NCBI RefSeq assembly: GCF_021462265.1
Contig: NZ_JAJONF010000055.1
Location: forward strand, 1-60,860
Length of the DNA: 60,860 nucleotides
Reading direction: 5' to 3'
Source: Streptomyces shenzhenensis
GTDB lineage: Bacteria > Actinomycetota > Actinomycetes > Streptomycetales > Streptomycetaceae
In this document: positions 16,908-24,903 of the stretch, piece after piece
Position numbering within the stretch: the first letter of the stretch is position 1
Layout of the letters: each line of letters opens with the position of its first letter
Position numbers and translations under genes: made by a program
The notes under the pieces: model-generated
Database searches by the model: none
Told to the model about the DNA's origin: nothing
What the model saw: the letters and a program-made list of their open reading frames with translations, nothing else

Positions 16908-17660
16908 ATGCCGGGAGGCAGGCTCACCCAGCAGGAGCGTCAGCAGATCGCGGCGGGCCTGGCCGACGGTCTCGCCTACGCGGAGATCGCCCGACGGCTC
17001 GACCGCCCCACCTCGACGATCACCCGTGAGGTCATGCGCAACGGCGGACCCGTCGCCTACCGCCCCGAGATCGCCCACCGCGCCACCGAGCACCGGGCCC
17101 ACCGCCGCCGGCGGACCGCGCCCCGGGAGGCGAGGACGGCGCCGGCGCCCCACGGGCGCGACACCGAGGCCGTACGCGCGTACGAGGAGGCCTTCACCAC
17201 CGTCTTCATGCAGCAGGGCCTGCCCAAGATGGCGTCCCGGGTGCTGACCTGCCTCTACACCACCGACACGGGAAGCGTGACCGCGTCCGAACTCGTCCAG
17301 CGCCTCCAGGTCAGCCCGGCGACCGTGTCCAAGACGGTCGCACTGCTGGAGACCATGGGCCTGGTCCGCCGGGAGCGCGACGAGCGCCGCCGCGAACGCT
17401 ACGTCGTCGACAACGACGTCTGGTACCAGGGGATGATCGCCAGCGCCCGGTCCCACGCCCAGCTCGCCGAGACCGCACGGCAGGGCGTCGGCGTCCTCGG
17501 CCCCGGCACCCCGGCCGCCGTCCGTCTGGAGAACATCGCCCGCTTCGTGGACTTCGTCGGCGAGAGCATGGCCCGCGCCGCCGAACAGGCCCGGGACATC
17601 CTCTGGGCGAAACCCGGCCCCGCCCCGCAGGACACCGCCGAGCCCGGCCCGGATCGCTGA
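16908..17660 (+). CDS. Transcriptional regulator with IS30-type HTH plus MarR/GbsR-like domain
   Basis: 250 residues. Residues ~5-45 (LTQQERQQIAAGLADGLAYAEIARRL, then RPTSTITREV) form a helix-turn-helix of the kind found in IS30 transposases (HTH_38). After a basic Arg-rich linker (~60-85) comes a winged helix (residues ~105-165: VLTCLYTTDTGSVTASELVQRL, VSPATVSKTVALLETMGLVRRERDERRRERYV) like MarR/GbsR regulators, then a helical C-terminus. Start ATG 16908 lies 5 bases after GAGGAGG. It probably represses itself and the divergent DUF4097 gene through the CGTTGC elements. Two DNA-binding domains in one chain are unusual and may explain the spread of half-sites. Confidence 0.85.
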   Translation: MPGGRLTQQERQQIAAGLADGLAYAEIARRLDRPTSTITREVMRNGGPVAYRPEIAHRATEHRAHRRRRTAPREARTAPAPHGRDTEAVRAYEEAFTTVFMQQGLPKMASRVLTCLYTTDTGSVTASELVQRLQVSPATVSKTVALLETMGLVRRERDERRRERYVVDNDVWYQGMIASARSHAQLAETARQGVGVLGPGTPAAVRLENIARFVDFVGESMARAAEQARDILWAKPGPAPQDTAEPGPDR

Positions 17661-17747
17661 CCGGCCCGCTTACCGGTCGGCTGACCGGATCGCCGACTGG
17701 ATCGCTGACCGGACCGCTGACCGGATCTCCGACCCGGCCGGCTGACG
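17652..17747. repeat. 12-bp tandem repeat, eight copies, containing a stop codon
   Basis: Eight imperfect 12-bp units close to GATCGCTGACCG, running from the last codons of the HTH regulator into the intergenic region. The TGA stop of that gene is part of the first unit. Consecutive 12-bp phase is kept through all copies. Confidence 0.85.
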
Positions 17748-17866
17748 GGGCCGCCGGTCCGCCCGCAGAGAGGGCCGCCTGCGGAACATCCCGCCGGAAT
17801 TTCCCGGACGGACAGCCGGCGGGAACTCTCGTCCGGTCCCGGGAGTAGCTCAGGAAGGGACAATAT

Positions 17867-19276
17867 GTGCGGGATCACCGCGAGGGTGAGACCGGCTGCG
17901 AACGGGTGGAGCAGATGGTGGAACGTACGGGAACGGCGGACCGCGACGGCGGTGCGGACGCTCCGGTGACCGGCCGGCCGGCCGCCGCCGGGTCCCCGCC
18001 GTCCTACAAGTCCATGAACGCCTTCACACCCGCCGACGAGGAGCGCCAGGCCGGCGTCCGGCGTATGAAGCGCACGGCCACCGGCCTGCTGCTGCTCGTC
18101 GCCCTGGTGTACGCGCTGGCCAAGTGGGCGTCCGGCGCGGGCGCCGGCACCTGGGCGGACTACGTGGCCGCGGCCGCCGAGGCCGGCATGGTCGGCGCGC
18201 TCGCCGACTGGTTCGCGGTGACGGCGATCTTCCGCCACCCCCTCGGCGTGCCCATCCCGCACACCGCGATCATCCCCCACAAGAAGGACCAGCTCGGCGT
18301 CTCCCTGGGCGAGTTCGTCGGAGAGAACTTCCTCTCCCACGACGTCGTACGGCAACGGCTGCGCGCCGTGGGCATCGGCAGCCGGCTCGGTGCCTGGCTG
18401 GCGGAGCCCAAGAACGCCGACCGGGTCACCGCCGAGCTGGCGACCGCGCTGCGCGGCGCCCTGGCCGTGCTGCGGGACTCCGACGTCCAGGCGGTGGTCG
18501 GGGAGGCGATCACGCGGCGCGCCGACGCCCAGGAGATCGCCCCCGGCATCGGCAAGATGCTGGAACGGGTGGTCGCCGACGGCGGCCACAAGCGGGTCGT
18601 GGACCTCGTCGTCAGCCGGGCGCACGACTGGCTGGTGCTGCACGGGGACTCCGTGATGGACGCCGTCCAGGGCGGCGCGCCCGGCTGGACGCCCCGGTTC
18701 GTCGACCGGCGGGTCGGCGAGCGCGTCTACAAGGAACTGCTGCGCTTCTGCGCCGAGATGCGCGACATGCCGTCCCACCCGGCCCGCGGCGCCCTCGACC
18801 GCTTCCTCTCGGACTTCGCGAACGACCTCCAGTCCGACACCGACACCCGCTCCCGCGTCGAGCGGCTCAAGGGCGAGGTGCTGGGCCGCGGCGAGGTGCA
18901 GGACCTGATCGCGTCCGCCTGGACGGCCGTACGATCCATGATCGTCGCGGCGGCCGAGGACGAGCGCAGCGAGCTGCGGCTGCGCGTCCGCGCCTCCCTG
19001 ATCTCTCTGGGCGCCCGGATGGCCACCGAGCCCAAGGTCCAGGACAAGGTGGACAGCTGGGTCGAGGGCGCGGCCGTGCACGTCGTGACGACGTACCGCA
19101 CGGAGATCACGTCCCTGATCACCGACACGGTGGCCGGCTGGGACGCCGAGCACACCACCCGGAAGATCGAGGCGCACATCGGCCGCGACCTGCAGTTCAT
19201 CCGGATCAACGGCACGGTGGTGGGGTCGCTGGCCGGGGTGCTGATCTTCACGGTGTCGCGCGCGCTGGGGGCGTAA
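17867..19276 (+). CDS. DUF445-family membrane protein
   Basis: 469 residues. After a hydrophilic N-terminus (1-65) there is a membrane helix (TGLLLLVALVYALAKW), then the family signature AAEAGMVGALADWFAVTAIFRHPLGVPIPHTAIIP, which defines DUF445. A long helical region with FVGENFLSHDVV and LAEP follows, and a final membrane helix (GTVVGSLAGVLIFTVSRALG). The central part is probably an extended helical bundle. The function of DUF445 proteins is unknown. GTG 17867 is used because AGGAAGGG lies 7 bases upstream; ATG 17915 is an alternative. Confidence 0.88.
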   Translation: MRDHREGETGCERVEQMVERTGTADRDGGADAPVTGRPAAAGSPPSYKSMNAFTPADEERQAGVRRMKRTATGLLLLVALVYALAKWASGAGAGTWADYVAAAAEAGMVGALADWFAVTAIFRHPLGVPIPHTAIIPHKKDQLGVSLGEFVGENFLSHDVVRQRLRAVGIGSRLGAWLAEPKNADRVTAELATALRGALAVLRDSDVQAVVGEAITRRADAQEIAPGIGKMLERVVADGGHKRVVDLVVSRAHDWLVLHGDSVMDAVQGGAPGWTPRFVDRRVGERVYKELLRFCAEMRDMPSHPARGALDRFLSDFANDLQSDTDTRSRVERLKGEVLGRGEVQDLIASAWTAVRSMIVAAAEDERSELRLRVRASLISLGARMATEPKVQDKVDSWVEGAAVHVVTTYRTEITSLITDTVAGWDAEHTTRKIEAHIGRDLQFIRINGTVVGSLAGVLIFTVSRALGA

Positions 19277-19339
19277 GGCGCCCGGAGCCGGGCACACGGC
19301 CTTCGATTCCGGTTGTTCTCTCCCGGTCGAGGAGGCGCG

Positions 19340-20860
19340 ATGGGTACGGCTACGGGTGTGGGCGGCGCGGACGGCGTGGGCGGCGCGGGCGGGACAGCCG
19401 GCGGCCGGACGATCACCACCCGCATCCCGGCCCGCCTGGACCGGCTCCCCTGGTCCCGCTGGCACTGGACGATCGTCATCGGCCTCGGCACGGTCTGGAT
19501 CCTGGACGGCCTGGAAGTCACGGTCGTGGGAAACATCGCGAGCCGCCTCTCCGAACCGGGCAGCGGCCTCGCGATCTCCTCCTCCCAGGTCACCGGCACG
19601 GCCGCGGCCCTCTACGTGGTCGGCGCCTGCTTCGGCGCCCTCTTCTGGGGCCGCCTGACCGACCGTTACGGCCGCAAGAGACTCTTCATGATCACCCTGG
19701 CGGTCTACCTGGCGGCCACCGCTCTGACCTCGATCTCCTTCGCCCCCTGGTGGTTCTTCACCTTCCGTTTCCTGACCGGCTTCGGCATCGGCGGCGAATA
19801 CGCGGCGATCAACTCGGCGATCGACGAGCTGATCCCGGCGCACCACCGGGGGCGCGTCGACCTGATCATCAACGGCAGCTTCTGGGTGGGCGCGGTCGGC
19901 GGCTCGCTCCTGTCGATCGTCGCGCTGAACACGGACTTCCTGGCGAAGGGCGTGGGCTGGCGCCTGACCTTCGCGCTGGGCGTCGTCCTCGGACTGGTCA
20001 TCCTGCTGGTACGGCGCAACGTCCCGGAGAGCCCGCGCTGGCTGCTGATCCACGGCAGGGAGCGCGAGGCGGAGGAGATCGTCTCCTCGATCGAGAGCCG
20101 GGTGGCGGACGAGACCGGCAAGCGGCTGCCCGCGGCCGAGGGCGAGCTGGTGATCCACCAGCGCCGGAGCGTCACGTTCGGTGAGATCGCCCGTACCGTC
20201 TTCCAGGACTACCGGCGCCGGGCCGTCCTCGGCTTCTCCCTCTTCATCGGCCAGGCGTTCCTCTACAACGCGATCACCTTCGGCTTCGGCGCGATCCTCA
20301 CCACGTTCTTCGACGTGCCGACGGGGGACACGGGCTACTACTTCGTGGTCATCGCGGTCGGCAACTTCCTCGGCCCCCTGCTGCTGGGCAAGCTGTTCGA
20401 CACGGTCGGCCGACGCGTGATGATCTCGTCGACGTACCTCCTGTCGGGCCTGCTCCTCTTCCTCACGGCCCGGCTGTTCGACCGCGGTGTGCTGACGGCC
20501 GCAACCCTGACGGCGTGCTGGTGCGCGGTCCTCTTCTTCGCCTCCGCGGGCGCCTCCAGCGCCTACCTGACCGTCTCCGAGATCTTCCCGATGGAGACGA
20601 GGGCGATGTCCATCGCGTTCTTCTACGCCCTGGGCACGGCGGCCGGCGGCATCAGCGGGCCGCTCCTGTTCGCCGACCTGACGGGGACGGGCAAGGTGGC
20701 CGACACCGTGCTGGCCTTCCAGATCGGGGCGGCCCTGATGTGCGCGGCGGGCCTGGTGGCGGCGGTGTGCGCGGTGAACGCCGAGCGCCGGTCCCTGGAG
20801 GACATCGCCCGCCCGCTGACGGCGGCGGCGGAGAGCGGGACGGCGAAGGCGCGGGCGTAG
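19340..20860 (+). CDS. MFS transporter, sugar/organic-acid porter type
   Basis: 506 residues with about 12 membrane helices. Family motifs are the loop DRYGRKRLF between helices 2 and 3, RFLTGFGIGGEYAAIN, and PESPRWLL after helix 6, as in the sugar/aromatic acid porters of the major facilitator superfamily. Likely a proton-coupled importer, but the substrate cannot be read. Start ATG 19340 follows GGAGG directly. A Gly-rich N-terminal tail (about 25 residues, GVGGADGVGGAGG) is another low-complexity stretch. Confidence 0.9.
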   Translation: MGTATGVGGADGVGGAGGTAGGRTITTRIPARLDRLPWSRWHWTIVIGLGTVWILDGLEVTVVGNIASRLSEPGSGLAISSSQVTGTAAALYVVGACFGALFWGRLTDRYGRKRLFMITLAVYLAATALTSISFAPWWFFTFRFLTGFGIGGEYAAINSAIDELIPAHHRGRVDLIINGSFWVGAVGGSLLSIVALNTDFLAKGVGWRLTFALGVVLGLVILLVRRNVPESPRWLLIHGREREAEEIVSSIESRVADETGKRLPAAEGELVIHQRRSVTFGEIARTVFQDYRRRAVLGFSLFIGQAFLYNAITFGFGAILTTFFDVPTGDTGYYFVVIAVGNFLGPLLLGKLFDTVGRRVMISSTYLLSGLLLFLTARLFDRGVLTAATLTACWCAVLFFASAGASSAYLTVSEIFPMETRAMSIAFFYALGTAAGGISGPLLFADLTGTGKVADTVLAFQIGAALMCAAGLVAAVCAVNAERRSLEDIARPLTAAAESGTAKARA

Positions 20861-21006
20861 GAAGGCACCCGGCCGACGCCGGCGAACGTGTCTCCGGCCC
20901 CCGGCCCCCGGCCCCCGGCTTCGTCTTCCGGCCCCGTTCCCCGCCCAGCCCCGGCGAACGGGGCCTCCACCGACGGCCCCCACTGACTGATTCGCGCGCC
21001 CGCTTC

Positions 21007-21474
21007 TCAGGCGCCCGTCGTCGAACCCGGCCGCACGATCATCAGGACCGTCACGACAGCCCACAGCAGGTTGAACAGCCCGGTGAACATGGCCAGCCGG
21101 ACGGTGGCCTGCCGGGTGGCACCGTCCGCGCTGCCCCCGCCGCCCTCCACCAGCGCGCTCTGCCGGGGCAGCACCAGCGCGGCCAGCACCGCCGCTGCGA
21201 GTGCGGTGAGCGCGATCGACGTGATCAGCCAGGCGCTGCCGAGCACGTGCATGCTGCTCGCCGTGGCGAACCCGAACACCGGGACGACGACGCCTACCAC
21301 CGCGTACAGCCGGCAGATCCGGTGCAGCAGCTGGAGGGTCTCGGCGGCCCGGACGTCGTCCGGCGCCTCGATGACGCGCCGGGCGGCGGGCGGGAACATG
21401 CTGGCGGCGACGGTGACGGGACCGACGGCGACGATCGCGGCGAGGACATGGACGGCGAGGAGGAACTTGGTCAC
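21007..21474 (-). CDS. Small four-helix integral membrane protein (DUF2269-like)
   Basis: 155 residues from GTG 21474. Four hydrophobic stretches with a His in the first (LLAVHVLAAIVAVGPVTVAAS) and later LLHRICRLYAVVGVVVPVFGFATA. This resembles DUF2269-like or copper-resistance-D-like proteins with helix-bound histidines that could bind haem or metal. The ribosome site is weak. The gene diverges from the GlxA-type regulator. Confidence 0.75.
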   Translation of the reverse strand: MTKFLLAVHVLAAIVAVGPVTVAASMFPPAARRVIEAPDDVRAAETLQLLHRICRLYAVVGVVVPVFGFATASSMHVLGSAWLITSIALTALAAAVLAALVLPRQSALVEGGGGSADGATRQATVRLAMFTGLFNLLWAVVTVLMIVRPGSTTGA

Positions 21475-21618
21475 GGCGACGACCGTAGGCGGCCGGGTGA
21501 TCGCGTAGAAGCGGCGATAGTGCCACGCTTCGACGGATTCTCGCCAGCGGTGCCGGACGACTGCCTGGGAAACGGTTCCATGTTTGGCGGGAACCCGTTG
21601 AGCGATTACGTTCCTGCC

Positions 21619-22575
21619 ATGCACACCGTCGCCGTACTCGTCCTGGACCAGGTCATCCCGTCCGACTTCACCGTGCCGATCGACACCTTCGGCTGGGCCC
21701 GGCTGCCCGACGGCCGGGACGCCTACCGGGTGCGGGTGTGCGGCCCGGCGGACGAGGTGACCGCGGCGGGCGGCGCGTTCACCGTCAAAGCGCCGTACGG
21801 GCTGGACGCGCTGGCCGAGGCGGACACGATCATCGTGCCGGGCGTCGCGGATCCCGCCGCCGCCCTGCCGCCCGAGGTCGCCGACGCCCTGCGCGCGGCG
21901 GCGGCGCACGGCACCCGGATCGCGTCGGTCTGCGTCGGGGCGTTCGTCCTCGCGGCCACCGGCCTGCTGGACGGGCTGCGCGCCACCACCCACTGGGCGG
22001 CGGCCGACGCCCTGGCCGCCCGGCACCCGGCGATCGAGGTGGACCCGAACGTCCTGTACGTCGACAACGGCCAGTTCCTGACCTCGGCGGGCGCGGCCGC
22101 GGCCATGGACATGTGCCTGCACCTGGTCCGCAGGGACTACGGCTCCGCGGTCGCCGCGCACACCGCCCGGATGTCGGTCATGCCGCTGGAACGGGAGGGC
22201 GGCCAGGCCCAGTTCATCGTGCACGACCAGCCGCCCGCCCCCGCCGGCGCCACCCTGGAGCCGCTGCTGGCCTGGCTGGAGGACAACTGCGACCGGGACC
22301 TGACCCTGGACGAGGTCGCGGACCGGGCCGGCATGAGCACCCGTACCCTCAACCGCCGCTTCCGCGACCAGACCGGCACGACGCCGTTGCAGTGGCTGCA
22401 CCGGGCGCGGGTACGCAGGGCCCAGCACCTGCTGGAGACCACCGGCCACCCCGTCGAGCGCATCGCGACCCAGGCCGGCTTCGGCTCGCCGACGGCGTTC
22501 CGCGAGCGGTTCCGAAGGGTGGTCGGCACGAGTCCGCAGGCATACCGCCGGGCCTTCCGCAGCTCAGACGCTTAG
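21619..22575 (+). CDS. GlxA-family transcriptional regulator (DJ-1/PfpI plus AraC HTH)
   Basis: 318 residues. N-terminal DJ-1/PfpI-type domain (1-190) with Cys in the nucleophile-elbow region (IASVCVGAFVLAATGLLDG) and the ATTHW segment. C-terminal AraC/XylS pair of helix-turn-helix motifs (LTLDEVADRAGMSTRTLNRRFRD and PVERIATQAGFGSPTAFRERFRR). Such proteins sense small nitrogenous ligands and activate catabolic genes. ATG 21619 lacks a clear ribosome site; an upstream ATG at 21579 is less likely because the family normally starts at the HTVAVLVLD strand. Confidence 0.93.
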   Translation: MHTVAVLVLDQVIPSDFTVPIDTFGWARLPDGRDAYRVRVCGPADEVTAAGGAFTVKAPYGLDALAEADTIIVPGVADPAAALPPEVADALRAAAAHGTRIASVCVGAFVLAATGLLDGLRATTHWAAADALAARHPAIEVDPNVLYVDNGQFLTSAGAAAAMDMCLHLVRRDYGSAVAAHTARMSVMPLEREGGQAQFIVHDQPPAPAGATLEPLLAWLEDNCDRDLTLDEVADRAGMSTRTLNRRFRDQTGTTPLQWLHRARVRRAQHLLETTGHPVERIATQAGFGSPTAFRERFRRVVGTSPQAYRRAFRSSDA

Positions 22576-22759
22576 GTCTCTGCTCGGACCTTCGCTGTTT
22601 CCACTGGAAAGGCGGCGGCCGGTACGGGTCTGCACAGATCCCGGTCAGGGCTGCCGGCGACAGCTTGACCCAGCCCTGACCGGCGTGCCGGGCGGGGGTA
22701 CGCCGCGGCCGGGTGGGGATGCGGCGCTCAGGGCTGTCGCGGCGCCGGAGGCGGCCGCA

Positions 22760-23452
22760 TCACCAGGGGAGCACCCCGGCGCGGTCGGTCACCGTTCCGG
22801 TGGGCGTGTCAGGCCCCAGAGTGGCGATGCGCACCGCGGCCTCGGCGCCCTCCTCGACGCTCTGCCCGATGCGGCCGGTGAACTCGGTCGCGGTCTGGCC
22901 GGGGTCCACCGCGTTGAAGCGGACGTCGGGGATCGTCCTGGCGTACTGCATGGTCAGCATGGTGACCGCGCTCTTCGACGAGCCGTAGGCGGCGAGCGGA
23001 TACTGCGACTCGACACGCTCCGGGTCCTGGGTCAGCGTGAACGATCCGAGGCCGCTGGTGACGTTGATGACGGACGGCGCGGCCGCCGCACGCAGCAGGG
23101 GCAGGAACGCGTGCGTGACGCGCACCAGGCCGAAGACGTTGGTGTCGTAGACGTGGCGTATGTGGCCGGCCGTCATGTCCTCGGGTGGGGTCACCTCGCC
23201 GAGGATTCCGGCGTTGTTGACGAGGATGTCCAGGTGGCCGACGTGTGCGCGCAGCGTCTCGGCCGCCGCGTCGACCGATGCGTCGTCGGTCACGTCCATC
23301 TGCACGAAGGCGGCGCCGAGCCGGTCGGCGGCCTCGCGGCCCGTTTCGGCGTCCCGGGCTCCGATCCAGACCGTCTGGCCCGCCTGGATCAAGCGGCGCG
23401 CGATCTCGTGGCCGAGGCCTCTGTTGCCGCCGGTGATCAGTGTGGTGGTCAC
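22760..23452 (-). CDS. Short-chain dehydrogenase/reductase
   Basis: 230 residues, classical SDR. Cofactor motif TGGNRGLG at residues ~7-14, NNAG near residue 80, catalytic Ser in INVTSGLG and YGSSK (Tyr/Lys) near residue 158. The DPGQTATEFTG loop after the active site is typical for small NADP-dependent carbonyl reductases. Last gene of a three-gene set (hydrolase - monooxygenase-like - SDR) with gaps of 70-75 bases. The set is probably co-transcribed and may deal with reactive carbonyl or quinone compounds. Confidence 0.92.
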   Translation of the reverse strand: MTTTLITGGNRGLGHEIARRLIQAGQTVWIGARDAETGREAADRLGAAFVQMDVTDDASVDAAAETLRAHVGHLDILVNNAGILGEVTPPEDMTAGHIRHVYDTNVFGLVRVTHAFLPLLRAAAAPSVINVTSGLGSFTLTQDPERVESQYPLAAYGSSKSAVTMLTMQYARTIPDVRFNAVDPGQTATEFTGRIGQSVEEGAEAAVRIATLGPDTPTGTVTDRAGVLPW

Positions 23453-23524
23453 TTCTGCTCTCCTTCTGCTGCGTGTGGTCGGTAGGTGTCGTCGGCGCCG
23501 GTGCGCTGCCGAGGGCGCTCGGCT

Positions 23525-23848
23525 TCAGCGGGCGGGGCGGAAGCGGCGCAGCAGGCGGATGCCGTCCTCGACGGAGCCTTCGATGAGTTCGAGCATCTGC
23601 GGGACGAGTTCCTGCATGCGCGGCGCGGCGAGGTGGGCGTCGAGGTGGGCGCGGGTCTCCCAGCGTTCGTAGATGACGAACTCGCCGGGCCGGCCCTCGA
23701 CCTCGTGGGCCTCGTAGTCGATGTTGCCCGGATCGTTGCGCGAGGGGGTGACGGCCGCGGTGATGAACGCCTTGAGGTCGGCCTCCCGGCCCGCCTTCGC
23801 CTTGGCGTCCCAGATGACGGTCACGTAGCCGGTGGGTGTTGCGGTCAT
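23525..23848 (-). CDS. Antibiotic biosynthesis monooxygenase-type (ABM) protein
   Basis: 107 residues with the ABM ferredoxin-like fold: YVTVIWDAKAKAGREADLKAFI, NPGNIDYEAHE-type strand, FVIYERWETRAHLDAHLAAPRM. Family members are cofactor-free monooxygenases or quinol-handling enzymes, usually dimers. Context next to an SDR and an alpha/beta hydrolase supports a small detoxification operon rather than antibiotic synthesis. Confidence 0.88.
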   Translation of the reverse strand: MTATPTGYVTVIWDAKAKAGREADLKAFITAAVTPSRNDPGNIDYEAHEVEGRPGEFVIYERWETRAHLDAHLAAPRMQELVPQMLELIEGSVEDGIRLLRRFRPAR

Positions 23849-23917
23849 GGTGAATCCCTTTTCTGTTTCCGTGGTGATGAGCTGTGTGCCGGTGTCGGTA
23901 GTGGTGCCGAGCCGGTG

Positions 23918-24742
23918 TCAGCTGCTGATGAAGTCGAGAAGGTCGGCATTGAGGGTGTCGGCGTTCACGGTGCACATGCCGTGCGACGCGCCCGGGTAGA
24001 CCTTGAGGTCCGCGTCCTTGAGCAGCGTGACCGCCCGTGCGGCGGAGTCGGCGAGCGGCACGATCTGATCGTCGTCGCCGTGCAGCAGGAGCGTGGGCAC
24101 GTCGATCGCCTTGAGGTCGTCGGTGAAGTCGGTCTCCGAGAGTGCCCTGATCCCCGCGTGGTGGGCCTGGGCACTGCCGGCCATCCCCTGACGCCACCAG
24201 TTCCAGATGACGCCCTGGGACGCGTGGGCGCCCGGTCGGTTGAAGCCGTAGAACGGTCCGGCGGCGAGGTCGAGGTAGAACTGGGAGCGGTCGGTGGCCA
24301 CGCCCTCGCGGAAGCCGTCGAAGACCTCGGCCGGCAGCCCGTGCGGGTTTGCTTCCGTCTGGACCATGAGCGGCAGGGCCGCCGCGATGAGGACGGCCTT
24401 GGCGACCCGGCCGGCACCGTGCCGGACGACGTAGCGGGCGACCTCTCCGGCACCGGCACAGTGGCCGACGTGGACGACGTCGCGCAGGTCGAGGTGGGTC
24501 ACCACGGCGGCGGCGTCCGCCGCGTAGTGATCCATGTCGTGCCCGTGGCCGACCGGGACGGAGCGCCCGTGCCCGCGACGGTCGTGGGCGATGACGCGGT
24601 AACCACGCTGGAGGAGGAACAGCAGCTGGGCGTCCCAGTCGTCCGAACTCAGCGGCCAGCCGTGGTGGAACATGACCGGCCGGCCCGAGCCCCAGTCCTT
24701 GTAGAAGATCTCGGCTCCGTCGCCGGTGGTGACGAACGGCAT
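23918..24742 (-). CDS. Alpha/beta hydrolase of the non-haem chloroperoxidase type with Cys nucleophile
   Basis: 274 residues, full length for the chloroperoxidase/esterase group: FYKDWGSGRPVMFHHGWPLSSDDWD, HDRRGHGRS, and a distal GDDDQIVP aspartate and GASHG histidine. At the nucleophile elbow, where the family normally has GHSTGG, this protein reads GHCAGAGE, with Cys95 (TGT, 24458-24460) in place of Ser. That leaves a Cys-Asp-His triad as in dienelactone hydrolases. Start ATG 24742 follows GAGGAG. It heads the hydrolase/ABM/SDR operon and lies 162 bases past the LuxR-family ATPase. Confidence 0.9.
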   Translation of the reverse strand: MPFVTTGDGAEIFYKDWGSGRPVMFHHGWPLSSDDWDAQLLFLLQRGYRVIAHDRRGHGRSVPVGHGHDMDHYAADAAAVVTHLDLRDVVHVGHCAGAGEVARYVVRHGAGRVAKAVLIAAALPLMVQTEANPHGLPAEVFDGFREGVATDRSQFYLDLAAGPFYGFNRPGAHASQGVIWNWWRQGMAGSAQAHHAGIRALSETDFTDDLKAIDVPTLLLHGDDDQIVPLADSAARAVTLLKDADLKVYPGASHGMCTVNADTLNADLLDFISS

Positions 24743-24903
24743 GCTGTGCTCCTCGTGGTCTCGCCCGGATGCCGGGCGGATGCGATGTCCCCACGAGAAT
24801 GGCCCGGCCACCGTGCCGACAGCCTCCGTCAGCTGGCTGACATCCGGCCGACGGGGTGCTTAGCCCAGGGCCGGGGCAGTGGTGCGGCCCGGGCGCCAGG
24901 CCC

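Noticed and set aside
20861..21006. GGCCCCC-type repeats after the MFS gene
   Set aside because: Short (about four units), imperfect and within normal composition for the region.
17399..21526. A 1375-codon open frame on the minus strand
   Set aside because: It runs antisense across the HTH regulator, DUF445 and MFS genes and shows only G+C-driven composition.
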